Source of the DNA: Pseudomonas sp. R4-35-07
GTDB lineage: Bacteria > Pseudomonadota > Gammaproteobacteria > Pseudomonadales > Pseudomonadaceae
Assembly (NCBI RefSeq): GCF_003852235.1
Contig: NZ_CP027732.1
Location: 1,178,001 to 1,242,000 of the forward strand
Direction of reading: 5' to 3'
Length of the DNA: 64,000 bases
A program made the position numbers and the translations under genes. A model generated the notes under the pieces. It did no database searches, had not been told where the DNA came from, and worked only from the letters and a program-made list of their open reading frames with translations. Positions 1-11,016 of the stretch are shown here, piece after piece. Positions within the stretch are counted from its first letter, which is position 1. Each line of letters begins with the position of its first letter.

Positions 1-750
1 GCGATGAACCGTTCCACGCGCTCGCGCACGTTGCGCTGGTCTGGCGCCTTGGCCACGGCCGCCTGTGTGTTGTTGATGGTGGCGATGGGCGCCGGTTGGC
101 AACCGTCGCGCTGGGTGGATGACTTCGGCGCCGATTACGTGACGGCGCCAGGGGAGGTGCGGACCGTGACCCTGGCCGATCAGTCCCAGGTTACCCTCGA
201 CGCCGACAGCGCCATTGCCGTGGATTTCAGCCACGGCGAGCGGCATGTCCAGTTACGCCGAGGGGCCGGGTTTTTCCACGTTGTCCACACCGGCCAGGCG
301 TTTATGGTCGAGGCGGGCAGCGGAGAAACGCGGGTGCTGGGCACGCAGTTCGAAGTGCGCCTGCAACCGGCGGGGGCACAGGTGACCGTGTTGTCCGGCC
401 GGGTTGGAGTGACGCCCTCCAAACAGGCGCCGCAGCAAATTCTGACGGCGGGCCAGCAAGTAGCCTACGCCGAGGGTGTAGCCGAGCCGCTGCATGCGGT
501 AGACAGCGAAGCACGCCTGGCCTGGCGCGATGGCTGGCTCAATTACTACAAGGCGCCGCTGGCCGAGGTGATCGAGGATTTGGCCCGCTATTATCCTGGC
601 CGCATCCTGGTGCTCAATGACGAGATGGGCGCCAAGCGCGTCAGCGGCAGCTTTCCAAGCAAGGACCCGGTAGCGGTGCTCAATGCCCTGCAAGCGGTGC
701 TGGGCTTTGAGCAGAGCACAGTGCTGGGCCGGATGATTGTGTTGCGCTAA
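1..750 (+). CDS. FecR-family sigma-factor regulator, 5' end outside window
   Basis: Inner-membrane regulator of the FecR family, which passes a signal from a TonB-dependent outer-membrane receptor to an ECF sigma factor, usually for iron or haem uptake. From the ATG at 4 there is one hydrophobic segment (about residues 13-30), a periplasmic FecR domain (about 45-135, with the family-like stretch VRTVTLADGS-type beta strands) and a C-terminal DUF4974/STN-like domain (about 180-248, LAEVIEDLARYYPG). Family members are usually about 320 residues and begin with a cytoplasmic DUF4880 anti-sigma segment. That segment is missing here and the frame is open to the left edge, so the gene almost certainly starts upstream. 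The cognate sigma factor and receptor would be expected to the left and right, but the receptor does not follow on the right: a REPIN and converging genes do. Confidence 0.85.
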   Translation, partial: AMNRSTRSRTLRWSGALATAACVLLMVAMGAGWQPSRWVDDFGADYVTAPGEVRTVTLADQSQVTLDADSAIAVDFSHGERHVQLRRGAGFFHVVHTGQAFMVEAGSGETRVLGTQFEVRLQPAGAQVTVLSGRVGVTPSKQAPQQILTAGQQVAYAEGVAEPLHAVDSEARLAWRDGWLNYYKAPLAEVIEDLARYYPGRILVLNDEMGAKRVSGSFPSKDPVAVLNALQAVLGFEQSTVLGRMIVLR

Positions 751-768
751 GCCCTCACCACAAAACCA

Positions 769-859
769 ATGTGGGAGGGGGCTTGCCCCCGATTGCGGTG
801 GGTCAGCTACCCATAGGCTAGCTGACAGACTGCTATCGGGGGCAAGCCCCCTCCCACAT
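769..859. repeat. REPIN (GTGGGAGGGGGCTTGC family)
   Basis: Two REP arms in inverted orientation, starting ATGTGGGAGGGGGCTTGC and ending GCAAGCCCCCTCCCACAT, with a roughly 50-bp middle that itself pairs in part. It lies between the convergent FecR and glutaredoxin genes, where it may also end transcription. Confidence 0.9.
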
Positions 860-872
860 TTGATCTGCGGTG

Positions 873-1223
873 TTACTTCAACGCGGCCATGATCGCATCC
901 GGGTTGTAGTCGCGGATCAACGTGCCATTGACGTCGACAAACGGAATCCCGCCCCCGCCCAATGCTTCATACGCCTTGCGCGCCTGGGCGTCCTTCTCGA
1001 TATCGAACGCCTGGTAAGGAATGCCTTTCTGGTCCAGGAAACGCCGGATCTGCTTGCAGTAGCCGCACCACTCGGTGGCATAGAGCACCACGCGCGCCGA
1101 GGCGCGTACCTGCTCCGAAACCGCTTGCGAGGGGTTGAACAGCCGCTCGATCTTGCCCCAGTTCTGAATCACCACGACCACCAGCAGCACCAGCAGGACT
1201 TTCTTGAGCACGCCGCCAAGCAT
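873..1223 (-). CDS. Membrane-anchored glutaredoxin-family protein
   Basis: A 116-residue protein with an N-terminal hydrophobic helix (residues 3-20) followed by a glutaredoxin-like thioredoxin fold. The redox motif is CGYC (C-x-x-C) at about residues 53-56, followed by the typical IRRFLDQKGI helix; the cis-proline loop is GIPFVDVNG. It probably reduces disulfides or handles glutathionylated targets at the membrane. Its ATG shares one base with the stop of yejK (TGATG), so the two are translationally coupled. The substrate cannot be read from the sequence. It could be called a GrxC-like or uncharacterised thioredoxin-fold protein. Confidence 0.85.
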   Translation of the reverse strand: MLGGVLKKVLLVLLVVVVIQNWGKIERLFNPSQAVSEQVRASARVVLYATEWCGYCKQIRRFLDQKGIPYQAFDIEKDAQARKAYEALGGGGIPFVDVNGTLIRDYNPDAIMAALK

Positions 1224-2227
1224 CAGTTACGGCGCTTGAGCTGATCGGTCAGTTGGGTCGGCAGGCCCTTGATGATCAAGGTGCCGGCGGCCTCGTCGTA
1301 CTCGATCTTGTCGCCCAGCAGATGCGCTTCAAAGCTGATGGACAAGCCTTCGGCGCGGCCGGTGAAACGGCGGAACTGGTTGAGGGTGCGTTTGTCGGCA
1401 GGGATCTCCGGCGACAGGCCGTAGTCCTTGTTGCGAATGTGGTCGTAGAACGCCTTGGGCCGATCTTCATCGATCAAACCGGACAGTTCTTCCAGGCCCA
1501 TGGGCTCGCCGAGCTTGGCCTGGCTGCTGGCGTAATCCACCAGGGTCTTGGTTTTCTCGCGGGCCGATTCGTCCGGCAGGTCTTCACTTTCAACGAAGTC
1601 GCTGAACGCCTTGAGCAGGGTGCGGGTTTCGCCCGGGCCGTCGACACCTTCCTGGCAGCCGATAAAGTCGCGGAAATACTCCGAGACCTTCTTGCCGTTC
1701 TTGCCTTTGATAAAGGAGATGTATTGCTTGGACTGCTTGTTGTTCTGCCACTCGGAGACGTTGATCCGCGCCGCCAGGTGCAGTTGGCCGAGGTCCAGAT
1801 GGCGCGAGGGGGTCACGTCCAGCTCATCGGTCACCGCGACGCCTTCGCTGTGGTGCAGCAGGGCGATGGCCAGGTAGTCGGTCATGCCTTGCTGGTAGTG
1901 GGCAAACAATACATGGCCGCCAGTGGACAGGTTGGACTCTTCCATCAGCTTCTGCAGATGCTCCACAGCCGTACGGCTGAAAGCGGTGAAATCCTGGCCG
2001 CCGTCAAAGTAGTCCTTCAACCAGCCGCTGAACGGGTGCGCGCCGGACTCGGCATGGAAGAAACCCCAGGCCTTGCCTTGTTTGGCGTTGTAGCTCTCGT
2101 TGAGGTCGGCGAGCATGTTCTCGATGGCGGCGGATTCGGACAGCTCCGAGTCACGGGCATGCAGAACTGCGGGTGTGCCGTCGGGTTTTTTGTCGATCAG
2201 GTGGACGATGCAATGACGGATCGGCAT
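1223..2227 (-). CDS. yejK: Nucleoid-associated protein YejK/NdpA
   Basis: A 334-residue protein, matching the usual length of YejK/NdpA (about 335), a nucleoid-associated protein that binds DNA and affects topoisomerase activity. The reading frame is open 25 codons further upstream, but the start at 2227 gives the family N-terminus [14 protein letters not shown] and is preceded by a GAGAAG ribosome site. The C-terminus ends in a basic LKRRN. It is the first gene of a two-gene unit with the glutaredoxin gene. Another nucleoid protein gene, hupN, is divergent next door, as in other pseudomonads. Confidence 0.92.
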   Translation of the reverse strand: MPIRHCIVHLIDKKPDGTPAVLHARDSELSESAAIENMLADLNESYNAKQGKAWGFFHAESGAHPFSGWLKDYFDGGQDFTAFSRTAVEHLQKLMEESNLSTGGHVLFAHYQQGMTDYLAIALLHHSEGVAVTDELDVTPSRHLDLGQLHLAARINVSEWQNNKQSKQYISFIKGKNGKKVSEYFRDFIGCQEGVDGPGETRTLLKAFSDFVESEDLPDESAREKTKTLVDYASSQAKLGEPMGLEELSGLIDEDRPKAFYDHIRNKDYGLSPEIPADKRTLNQFRRFTGRAEGLSISFEAHLLGDKIEYDEAAGTLIIKGLPTQLTDQLKRRN

Positions 2228-2508
2228 AGGCTTCTCGGCTGGTTGAAGGGGAGCGGTGAGCCTCCCCAAAAAGTTGCCCAGTGTACCGCACCCATTGGTC
2301 AAGACGCGCCTGGAAGGGCGTTTTGGACGTTGTCCGACCGGGTATATGCCTTTTTTTCACGGTTTAGAGCGATAAAGCTGACCAAATGGGTATGTTGAGG
2401 CGGATATTTCCCCGTCTCTGTGCTAGTTTTGCCCGGTCTTACGCCAAGTCTCGGCGTTAAGCGTGCATTCAGCATTTGTCAGGTCGAACCAATCCCCGTT
2501 TCAAGCAT

Positions 2509-2542
2509 CTATAACCCCGTTCTCCGAGGTTATAGCCGGGGT
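2509..2542 (+). promoter_or_regulatory. Alternative hairpins in the hupN leader
   Basis: In the 395-bp space between yejK and hupN, CTATAACC (2509-2516) pairs perfectly with GGTTATAG (2528-2535). ACCCCG (2514-2519) pairs perfectly with CGGGGT (2537-2542). The two stems share bases and exclude each other. The rest of the gap is AT-rich promoter-like DNA with no gene I can support. Confidence 0.4.
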
Positions 2543-2622
2543 GCCAGGCCAAGAAGGTCGGGCTCGACGGCTGACACTGCACTCTGCAATCCATATGAAT
2601 TTGATAGGGAAGGAACACCACA

Positions 2623-2904
2623 ATGGCTATTACTAAAGACCAACTGATCGCCGACCTGGCTGAAGCAGTAGACGCACCGAAAACTACCGTGCGCGCTCTG
2701 CTGGACCAACTGAGCCAGGTTGTTGCTGATCAGCTGGAAAATGGCGGCGAAATCACTCTGCCAGGCGTTGGCAAGCTGAAAGTGACCGAGCGTCCTGCCC
2801 GTACTGGCCGTAACCCTTCGACTGGCGCTGCCATCGAAATCGCTGCCAAGAAAGTTATCAAGCTGGTTGTGGCCAAAGGCCTGACCGACGCTGTTAACAA
2901 GTAA
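2623..2904 (+). CDS. hupN: DNA-binding protein HU, form N
   Basis: A 93-residue HU/IHF-family histone-like protein. The sequence shows the helical N-terminal dimerisation half (MAITKDQLIADLAEAV), then the DNA-embracing beta arm with the family signature GRNPSTGAAIEIAAKK (arm proline in NPSTG), ending GLTDAVNK. HU dimers bend DNA and shape the nucleoid. Position next to yejK and rlmF, close to valS, matches the hupN gene of P. putida and relatives rather than hupA or hupB. A good GGAAGGA ribosome site precedes the ATG, and the gene ends at a strong bidirectional terminator. Confidence 0.93.
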   Translation: MAITKDQLIADLAEAVDAPKTTVRALLDQLSQVVADQLENGGEITLPGVGKLKVTERPARTGRNPSTGAAIEIAAKKVIKLVVAKGLTDAVNK

Positions 2905-2912
2905 GACGCAGT

Positions 2913-2955
2913 AAAAAAAACCGTGCACCGGAGCGATCCGGGCACGGTTTTTTGT
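2913..2955. terminator. Bidirectional terminator between hupN and rlmF
   Basis: Perfect 12-bp arms AAAAAACCGTGC (2915-2926) and GCACGGTTTTTT (2942-2953). The A-tract and T-tract let it work for both convergent genes. Confidence 0.9.
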
Positions 2956-2966
2956 TGCCTGCGATA

Positions 2967-3986
2967 TCAGTCGCGAACCCAGCGCTGGCGCCAGAGCTGC
3001 TGTTCGTTCTTGGTCTGGAAGGTCCAGGCGACGAACCGGCTTTGCTTCTGCCCCTGGGACATTTCCACCACCTGGCTTTCCAACACGCCGGCTTTTTTCA
3101 GCGCGGTCTCGATCGCCGGCAGGTTTGACGCTTTTGACACCAGGGTGCTGAACCACAACACCTTGTGGGCAAAGTGCGCACTTTCAGCGATCAATTGCGT
3201 GACGAAACGCGCTTCACCGCCCTCGCACCACAGCTCGGCCGATTGGCCGCCGAAGTTCAACACCGGCAACTTGCGCTTGGGATCGGCTTTACCCAAGGCG
3301 CGCCATTTACGCTCGCTGCCCTTGGTCGCTTCATCCATCGAGGCATGGAACGGCGGGTTGCACATGGTCAGGTCAAAGCGCTCGGCAGGCTCCAGCAGGC
3401 CCAGCAGGATGTGCTTGGGATTGGGTTGCAGGCGCAGCTGGATGACTTTGTTCAGGTCGTTGGACTGCACGATGGCCTTGGCGGCGGCCACGGCGATAGG
3501 ATCGACCTCCGAGCCCAGGAAGTTCCAGCGGTACTCCATATAGCCAATCAGCGGGTAGACGCAATTGGCGCCCATGCCGATGTCCAGCACCTTGACGATG
3601 GAGCCGCGCGGAATCTTGCCGTCGTTGACGCTGGCCAGCAGGTCGGCCAGGCAGTGCACGTAGTCGGCACGCCCCGGCACCGGCGGGCATAGGTAATCGG
3701 CCGGGATGTCCCAGTGCTGGATGCCATAGAAAGCCTTGAGCAGCGCCCGGTTGAATACCCGCACCGCGTCCGGGTTGGCGAAGTCGATGCTTTCCTTGCC
3801 GTAGGGGTTGATGATCACAAATTGCGCCAGTTCCGGCGTGGTCTTGATCAGCGCCGGGAAGTCGTAACGGCCGGTGTGGCGGTTGCGCGGGTGCAGGGTA
3901 GCCTCTTTGCGCGGCGCGACGGGTTTGGCCGTGGCTGCGGTTTTAGGCTTCTTGCGTGGAGGTTTTGGCGTAGTGGGGGCGGTCAT
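2967..3986 (-). CDS. rlmF: 23S rRNA (adenine(1618)-N6)-methyltransferase
   Basis: A 339-residue SAM-dependent methyltransferase of the RlmF/YbiN family, which methylates N6 of A1618 in 23S rRNA. Seen: a basic, Ala/Pro/Lys-rich N-terminal tail (residues 2-35); the SAM-binding strand [16 protein letters not shown]; the catalytic N6-adenine motif NPPF in [15 protein letters not shown]; and the C-terminal [10 protein letters not shown]. Length fits the family (about 310-340). It converges on hupN. The N-terminal tail is lysine-rich and probably contacts RNA. Confidence 0.93.
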   Translation of the reverse strand: MTAPTTPKPPRKKPKTAATAKPVAPRKEATLHPRNRHTGRYDFPALIKTTPELAQFVIINPYGKESIDFANPDAVRVFNRALLKAFYGIQHWDIPADYLCPPVPGRADYVHCLADLLASVNDGKIPRGSIVKVLDIGMGANCVYPLIGYMEYRWNFLGSEVDPIAVAAAKAIVQSNDLNKVIQLRLQPNPKHILLGLLEPAERFDLTMCNPPFHASMDEATKGSERKWRALGKADPKRKLPVLNFGGQSAELWCEGGEARFVTQLIAESAHFAHKVLWFSTLVSKASNLPAIETALKKAGVLESQVVEMSQGQKQSRFVAWTFQTKNEQQLWRQRWVRD

Positions 3987-4050
3987 GATGATTCTGGTGT
4001 TGGCTCAAAGTGATGGGCATTGTCACACATCCTGAGCCCAACTCGGGCAA

Positions 4051-4140
4051 ATGTGGGAGGGGGCTTGCTCCCGATAGCGGTGGATCAGCCAGTTTATAGG
4101 CAGCTGACCCACCGCCATCGGGGGCAAGCCCCCTCCCACA
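4051..4140. repeat. REPIN (GTGGGAGGGGGCTTGC family)
   Basis: Inverted REP arms ATGTGGGAGGGGGCTTGC and GCAAGCCCCCTCCCACA around a middle that reads GCGGTGGATCAGCC...GACCCACCGCC. It sits between rlmF and the valS terminator. Confidence 0.9.
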
Positions 4141-4153
4141 ATGACCGCATGCA

Positions 4154-4186
4154 CAAAAAAAGAGACCCGAAGGTCTCTTTTTTTCA
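4154..4186. terminator. valS terminator
   Basis: Perfect 13-bp arms AAAAAAAGAGACC (4155-4167) and GGTCTCTTTTTTT (4172-4184) around a CGAA tetraloop. It follows the valS stop on the minus strand and could act in both directions. Confidence 0.9.
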
Positions 4187-4199
4187 CACGGTTTGGCCC

Positions 4200-7046
4200 T
4201 TACAGGCTGGAAATCCGCGCATGTTGCTCCGCCAGCTTGCCCAAGGCCTGTTCAGCCTCGGCCAGTTTGGCGCGTTCTTTGTCGATCACTTCCGCCGGGG
4301 CCTTGTCGACGAAGGCCGCGTTGGACAGCTTGCCGCCCACTCGCTGCACTTCGCCTTGCAGGCGGGCGATTTCCTTGTCGAGTCGGGCCAGTTCCGCGCC
4401 CTTGTCGATCACGCCGGCCATCGGCACCAGCACTTCCATGTCGCCGACCAGCGCAGTGGCGGACAGCGGTGCTTCTGCGCCGTCGGCCAAGACGGTGATT
4501 GACTCCAGTTTCGCCAGCTTCTTGAGCAGCGCATCGTTCTCAGTGAGACGACGCTGATCTTCGGCGCTGGCGTTCTTCACGAACACCGCCAGCGGCTTGC
4601 CCGGACCGATATTCATCTCGGCGCGGATGTTGCGCGTGCCGAGCATCAGGGTCTTGAGCCATTCGATATCGCTTTCGGCGGCCTCATCGATACGTGCTTC
4701 GTTGGCCACAGGCCAAGGTTGCAGCATGATGGTCTTGCCTTCGATACCGGCCAGCGGCGCCAGGCGCTGCCAGATTTCTTCGGTGATGAACGGCATGAAC
4801 GGATGCGCCAGGCGCAATGCCACTTCCAGTACGCGCACCAGGGTGCGACGGGTGCCGCGCTGGCGCTCGAGCGGCGCGTTTTCGTCCCACAGCACTGGCT
4901 TGGACAGTTCCAGGTACCAGTCGCAATACTGGTTCCAGATGAACTCGTACAAGGCTTGTGCGGCCAGGTCGAAACGGAACTGATCGAGTTGGCGGGTCAC
5001 TTCGGCTTCGGTGCGTTGCAGTTGCGAGATGATCCAGCGGTCAGCCAGGCTCAGCTCATAGGCTTCGCCGTTCTGCCCGCAGTCTTCGCCTTTATCCAGT
5101 ACGTAGCGCGCGGCGTTCCAGATCTTGTTGCAGAAGTTGCGATAGCCTTCGACGCGGCCCATGTCGAACTTGATGTCGCGACCGGTGGACGCCAGCGAGC
5201 AGAACGTGAAGCGCAGGGCGTCGGTGCCGTAGCTGGCAATGCCGTCGGCGAACTCGTCGCGGGTCTGCTTTTCGATCTTTTTCGCCAGCTTGGGCTGCAT
5301 CAGGCCCGAGGTGCGTTTCTGCACCAGGGTTTCCAGGTCGATGCCGTCGATGATGTCCAAGGGGTCCAGGACGTTGCCCTTGGACTTGGACATCTTCTGG
5401 CCCTGGCCATCACGCACCAGGCCGTGCACATACACGGTCTTGAACGGTACCTGTGGGGTGCCGTCTTCGTTCTTCACCAAATGCATGGTCAGCATGATCA
5501 TCCGGGCAACCCAGAAGAAAATGATGTCGAAGCCGGTGACCAGCACGTCGGTGGAGTGGAATTTCTTCAGGAATTCGGTCTGTTGCGGCCAGCCGAGGGT
5601 GGAGAAGGTCCACAGGCCGGAGCTGAACCAGGTGTCCAGTACGTCGTTGTCTTGTTGCAGCGCGATGTCGGCGCCGAGGTGGTGCTTGGCACGCACTTCG
5701 GCTTCGTCGCGGCCTACGTAGACCTTGCCCGACTCGTCGTACCAGGCCGGAATGCGGTGGCCCCACCACAGCTGACGGCTGATGCACCAATCCTGGATGT
5801 CGCGCATCCACGAGAAGTACATGTTCTCGTACTGTTTGGGCACGAACTGGATGCGACCGTCTTCAACGGCGGCAATCGCAGGCTCGGCCAGCGGCTTGGT
5901 GGACACGTACCACTGGTCGGTCAACCACGGCTCGATCACCGTGCCGGAACGGTCGCCCTTGGGCACTTTCAGGCCGTGGTCGTCCACGCTCACCAGCAAA
6001 CCGGCGGCGTCGAAGGCGGCAACGATCTGCTTGCGCGCTTCAAAACGGTCTAGTCCGGCGTATTCGGCCGGGATCTTGCCGTCGATGCTCTCGTTCAGCG
6101 TACCGTCCAGGTTGAATACCTGGCAGGCCGGCAATACGGCGGCGTTCTTGTCGAAGATATTGAGCAGCGGCAGGTTGTGGCGCTTGCCGACTTCGTAGTC
6201 GTTGAAATCGTGGGCCGGGGTGATTTTCACACAGCCGGTGCCGAATTCAGGGTCGCAGTAGTCGTCCGCGATGATCGGGATGCGGCGGCCAACCAGTGGC
6301 AACTCGACGAACTTGCCGATCAGCGCCTGGTAGCGCGCGTCGTTCGGGTTAACCGCGACAGCGGCGTCGCCGAGCATGGTTTCCGGACGGGTGGTGGCGA
6401 CGATCAGGTAAGCGTTGCCTTCAGCGGTCTTGGCGCCGTCAGCCAGCGGATACTTGAGGTTCCACAGGAAGCCTTTCTCGTCGTGGTTTTCCACTTCGAG
6501 GTCGGAAATCGCCGTGTGCAACTTGGTGTCCCAGTTGACCAGGCGCTTGCCGCGGTAGATAAGGCCGTCTTCATGCAAGCGCACGAAGGCTTCCTTCACC
6601 GCTTCTGACAGGCCGTCGTCCATGGTGAAACGCTCGCGGCTCCAGTCTACTGACGAACCCAGGCGACGGATCTGACGGCTGATATTGCCGCCGGACTGGT
6701 CTTTCCATTCCCAGATTTTCTCCAGGAATTTCTCGCGGCCCAGGTCGTGACGGCTTTGGCCGGTGGCTTCCAGTTGGCGTTCCACCAGCATCTGGGTGGC
6801 GATGCCGGCGTGGTCGGTGCCCGGCTGCCACAGCGTGTTACGGCCTTGCATGCGGCGGAAACGGATCAACGCATCCATGATCGCATTGTTGAAGCCATGG
6901 CCCATGTGCAGGCTGCCAGTGACATTCGGCGGTGGGATCATGATGGTGTACGAGTCGCCCGCACCTTGTGGGGCGAAATAGTTCTCGGACTCCCAGGTGT
7001 TGTACCAGGAAGTTTCGATAGCGTGGGGCTGATAGGTCTTATCCAT
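4200..7046 (-). CDS. valS: Valine--tRNA ligase
   Basis: A 948-residue class I aminoacyl-tRNA synthetase charging tRNA-Val. Seen in order: the HIGH signature as HMGH in [14 protein letters not shown] (about residue 45); the CP1 editing domain; the KMSKS loop in [10 protein letters not shown]; the anticodon-binding domain; and a C-terminal coiled coil ([19 protein letters not shown]) typical of ValRS. An upstream ATG at 7070 would add eight residues, but [14 protein letters not shown] is the usual Pseudomonas N-terminus, so 7046 is preferred; neither has a strong ribosome site. It lies downstream of pepA-holC on the same strand, as in P. aeruginosa, separated by a REPIN. Confidence 0.96.
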   Translation of the reverse strand: MDKTYQPHAIETSWYNTWESENYFAPQGAGDSYTIMIPPPNVTGSLHMGHGFNNAIMDALIRFRRMQGRNTLWQPGTDHAGIATQMLVERQLEATGQSRHDLGREKFLEKIWEWKDQSGGNISRQIRRLGSSVDWSRERFTMDDGLSEAVKEAFVRLHEDGLIYRGKRLVNWDTKLHTAISDLEVENHDEKGFLWNLKYPLADGAKTAEGNAYLIVATTRPETMLGDAAVAVNPNDARYQALIGKFVELPLVGRRIPIIADDYCDPEFGTGCVKITPAHDFNDYEVGKRHNLPLLNIFDKNAAVLPACQVFNLDGTLNESIDGKIPAEYAGLDRFEARKQIVAAFDAAGLLVSVDDHGLKVPKGDRSGTVIEPWLTDQWYVSTKPLAEPAIAAVEDGRIQFVPKQYENMYFSWMRDIQDWCISRQLWWGHRIPAWYDESGKVYVGRDEAEVRAKHHLGADIALQQDNDVLDTWFSSGLWTFSTLGWPQQTEFLKKFHSTDVLVTGFDIIFFWVARMIMLTMHLVKNEDGTPQVPFKTVYVHGLVRDGQGQKMSKSKGNVLDPLDIIDGIDLETLVQKRTSGLMQPKLAKKIEKQTRDEFADGIASYGTDALRFTFCSLASTGRDIKFDMGRVEGYRNFCNKIWNAARYVLDKGEDCGQNGEAYELSLADRWIISQLQRTEAEVTRQLDQFRFDLAAQALYEFIWNQYCDWYLELSKPVLWDENAPLERQRGTRRTLVRVLEVALRLAHPFMPFITEEIWQRLAPLAGIEGKTIMLQPWPVANEARIDEAAESDIEWLKTLMLGTRNIRAEMNIGPGKPLAVFVKNASAEDQRRLTENDALLKKLAKLESITVLADGAEAPLSATALVGDMEVLVPMAGVIDKGAELARLDKEIARLQGEVQRVGGKLSNAAFVDKAPAEVIDKERAKLAEAEQALGKLAEQHARISSL

Positions 7047-7133
7047 GCGCGGCGGGACCCTAGTTGGCATTTATTCAGGAAAGCCGGCAAGTATAACGGG
7101 GCAGGGCGAGGAGGGCGAGTTGGCGTACAGCAA

Positions 7134-7224
7134 ATGTGGGAGGGGGCTTGCCCCCGATAGCGGTGGATCAGTCACAACATCACTGACTGACACTCAGCTA
7201 TCGGGGGCAAGCCCCCTCCCACAT
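7134..7224. repeat. REPIN (GTGGGAGGGGGCTTGC family)
   Basis: Inverted REP arms with the sequence ATGTGGGAGGGGGCTTGC / GCAAGCCCCCTCCCACAT. It lies between valS and the gene at 7241. Confidence 0.9.
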
Positions 7225-7240
7225 TGGATCTTTGTGTGGC

Positions 7241-7618
7241 TTAAGACTGGTACTGGCTGAGCAACCGCTCCATCCGCGCATCCATCCGCCGCTTGATCTC
7301 GGCTTCGATATGCGGGGCAAAATCGGCGATCACGTCTTGCATGATCAGTTGCGCGGCGGCGCGCAGTTCGTTGTCCAGGTGCAGCAGCAATGCGTCGGGC
7401 GCTTTTTCTGTTGCGGGAGCGGGCGGCGCGGCCACAGGCTTGGGTGCAGCAGGCTGGTTGTCGACCATGTCGGACAACAGTGGAATCTGTACCCCGGCCT
7501 CGACCGATTCGGTCAACAGCGGCGGTTGCAGGTCATCATCACCGAGCAACTGACGGATCGACTCGAGGTCGTCCAGCAAGTGGTCGTCTTTTTTCATCGG
7601 GTTGGGCGTGTCCATCAT
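7241..7618 (-). CDS. Conserved Pseudomonas protein of the pepA-holC-valS cluster, function unknown
   Basis: A protein of about 125 residues, charged and probably cytoplasmic. The N-terminal third is acidic (DDHLLDDLESIRQLLGDDD), the middle is a Pro/Ala-rich linker, and the C-terminal half is helical (LDNELRAAAQLIMQDVIADFAPHIEAEIKRRMDARMERLL). I do not recognise a catalytic motif. It starts four bases after the holC stop (TGA GTAC ATG ATG), so it is probably translated with holC. The reading frame is open upstream, but that stretch overlaps holC and looks spurious. An orthologue sits at the same place in P. aeruginosa. The tight link to holC suggests, but does not show, a replication-related partner. 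Confidence 0.75.
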   Translation of the reverse strand: MMDTPNPMKKDDHLLDDLESIRQLLGDDDLQPPLLTESVEAGVQIPLLSDMVDNQPAAPKPVAAPPAPATEKAPDALLLHLDNELRAAAQLIMQDVIADFAPHIEAEIKRRMDARMERLLSQYQS

Positions 7619-7622
7619 GTAC

Positions 7623-8051
7623 TCAAAGTCGTTGTAGCCGGTGATCCTGCAGAGAATAGCCCTGTTCGCGATAGAAACGGAAACTCTCCCGCGCGGCCTG
7701 ACGAATAGCCGGGTCCTCCACCACCACTTCCGCCACACGGGCGAATGCCTTGGCGAAGGCCGGCACTTTCAGGTCGAGGTTGACCAGCAGGTCTTGGTGA
7801 TCGCCGCAACTGTCCCCCAGGCCCAGGACTACCAAGCCGTCGGGTTCGGATTCAGCGGGGCCGTGGGGCACGAAGCTTTCGCCCTTGAAGCGCCAGAGGC
7901 GGGCATCGAGGTCCTCGCGTTGGGCGGCATCGCTGCAATGCAGATAGATGCGATGGCCCATGCGCCAGGCTTTTTCGGTGAGCTTGCAGGCAAAGTCCAG
8001 CCGCGCTGAAGGATCGGCGCTGGGTAGGATGTAGAAATCGACTTGGGTCAT
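7623..8051 (-). CDS. holC: DNA polymerase III subunit chi
   Basis: A 142-residue HolC-family protein. Chi, with psi, links the clamp loader to single-stranded DNA-binding protein at the replication fork. The sequence starts MTQVDFYILPS and has the family-typical segments KLTEKAWRMGHRIYLHCSD, then the LDARLWRFKGESFVPHG strand-loop. Length fits the family (about 140-150). It lies between pepA and an unknown gene with only four bases to the latter. A 48-bp palindrome separates it from pepA. Confidence 0.92.
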   Translation of the reverse strand: MTQVDFYILPSADPSARLDFACKLTEKAWRMGHRIYLHCSDAAQREDLDARLWRFKGESFVPHGPAESEPDGLVVLGLGDSCGDHQDLLVNLDLKVPAFAKAFARVAEVVVEDPAIRQAARESFRFYREQGYSLQDHRLQRL

Positions 8052-8070
8052 TGCGGTTCCTGGTGCTGGC

Positions 8071-8118
8071 CCGGCAGTTCTGTAGGAGCGAGCTTGCTCG
8101 CTCCTACAGAACTGCCGG
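8071..8118. repeat. 48-bp perfect palindrome containing a GTAGGAGCGAGC repeat
   Basis: Two perfect 23-bp arms (8071-8093 and 8096-8118) around a TT spacer. The inner part is the common CTGTAGGAGCGAGC repeat; the outer ten bases (CCGGCAGTTC / GAACTGCCGG) extend the symmetry. It lies seven bases after the pepA stop and 20 bases before holC. Confidence 0.9.
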
Positions 8119-8124
8119 GGGCGC

Positions 8125-9663
<1,539 letters not shown>

Positions 9664-9897
9664 TTAAAGCGTGGCAGCCTTGTAAACCGCCAGCGACAAA
9701 GGCCGCAGTTTGAACCTCGCCGGCGGAGCCTGACAACCCTCGAAGCACGCTTTGTGCGTGCGCATGAGGTTGCGCAGTGACAGGCGCGGTCAATCACAGG
9801 ATAATGCGCCATCTTTTTAGCCGGCCCGCGCAAACGGGTCGACTCGGTATGCTTGCTTGTTTGGCCGCCTTAGCCTGACAACCCTGGAGTGTCTGGT

Positions 9898-11016
9898 TTG
9901 ATCGTCTTCCGTTATCTATCCCGCGAAGTCCTGTTGACCCTGAGTGCCGTGAGTGCGGTATTGCTGGTCATCATCATGAGTGGTCGTTTCGTCAAATTCC
10001 TTGCGCAGGCCGCCTCGGGCGCCCTGGATCCGGGCTCTTTGTTCCTGATCATGGGCTTTCGCCTGCCGGGCTTCTTGCAACTGATCCTGCCGCTCGGCCT
10101 GTTCCTTGGCATCCTGCTGGCATATGGCCGGCTATATCTCGAAAGCGAGATGACCGTGCTGTCGGCCACTGGCATGAGCCAGCAGCGCCTGCTGGCCATG
10201 ACCATGGTGCCGGCCGCCGGCGTTGCCCTGTTGGTGGCCTGGTTGAGCCTGAGCCTGGCGCCTCAGGGGGCCATGCAGTTTCAGTTGTTGCTGAACAAGC
10301 AGGACGCGATGACCGAGTTCGACACCCTCGAACCCGGGCGCTTCCAGGCGCTCAACGACGGCACGCGCGTGACCTATACCGAAGAAATGACCGAAGACCG
10401 TTCCAACCTGAGCGGCGTGTTCATTTCCCAGAAAAACCTCGGCAAGGACCAGAAAGACCGGGGCATCTCGATCCTGGTGGCCGACGGCGGCCGCCAGGAA
10501 GTGCGCCCCGACGGCAGCCGCTACCTGATCCTGGACAACGGCTATCGCTACGATGGCAGCCCGGGGTTGGCCGATTACCGTGTGATCAAGTACGACACCT
10601 ACGGCGTCATGCTGCCCAAACCCGAGATCAGCGACGAGGTCACCGACCGCGATGCGCTCCCGACCGCATCACTGTTCGGTAGCCAGGAGCTGCGCTCGAT
10701 CGCCGAGCTGCAATGGCGCCTGTCGCTGCCGCTGCTGGTATTCATCGTGACCTTGATGGCTGTGCCGCTGTCGCGCGTCAACCCGCGTCAGGGCCGTTTC
10801 CTCAAGCTGCTGCCGGCGATCCTGCTGTATATGGCGTACCTGACCATCCTGATTTCCGCCCGTGGCTCCCTGGAAAAGGGCAAGATTGCGCCCGCCCTGG
10901 GCCTGTGGTGGGTCCACGGGATTTTCCTGGTGATCGGCCTGGGGCTTCTCTACTGGGAGCCTATCCGTTTGAAAATGAAGAGCCGTCGTGGCCTGAAGGA
11001 GTTGGCTCGTGGCTAA
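9898..11016 (+). CDS. lptF: LPS export permease LptF
   Basis: Inner-membrane subunit of the LptB2FGC transporter that extracts LPS for transport to the outer membrane. About 372 residues: three N-terminal membrane helices, a periplasmic beta-jellyroll domain (about 130-260) and three C-terminal helices (ending LYWEPIRLKMKSRRG). A GTG at 9889 is in frame, but the ribosome site CTGGAG (9884-9889) overlaps it. The same site is eight bases before the TTG at 9898, which gives the usual N-terminus (M)IVFRYLSREV, so I choose TTG. It overlaps lptG by eight bases. Confidence 0.93.
   Translation: MIVFRYLSREVLLTLSAVSAVLLVIIMSGRFVKFLAQAASGALDPGSLFLIMGFRLPGFLQLILPLGLFLGILLAYGRLYLESEMTVLSATGMSQQRLLAMTMVPAAGVALLVAWLSLSLAPQGAMQFQLLLNKQDAMTEFDTLEPGRFQALNDGTRVTYTEEMTEDRSNLSGVFISQKNLGKDQKDRGISILVADGGRQEVRPDGSRYLILDNGYRYDGSPGLADYRVIKYDTYGVMLPKPEISDEVTDRDALPTASLFGSQELRSIAELQWRLSLPLLVFIVTLMAVPLSRVNPRQGRFLKLLPAILLYMAYLTILISARGSLEKGKIAPALGLWWVHGIFLVIGLGLLYWEPIRLKMKSRRGLKELARG

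Noticed and set aside
1253..2398. 381-codon open frame on the plus strand opposite yejK
   Set aside because: Shadow of yejK; the minus-strand protein matches a known family over its full length.
769..4140. Regularly spaced similar palindromes considered as a CRISPR array
   Set aside because: Repeats are isolated, kilobases apart and between genes; they are REPINs, with no spacers or cas genes.
4719..6053. 444-codon open frame opposite valS
   Set aside because: Antisense frame produced by GC-rich codon use; no family features, and valS is unambiguous.
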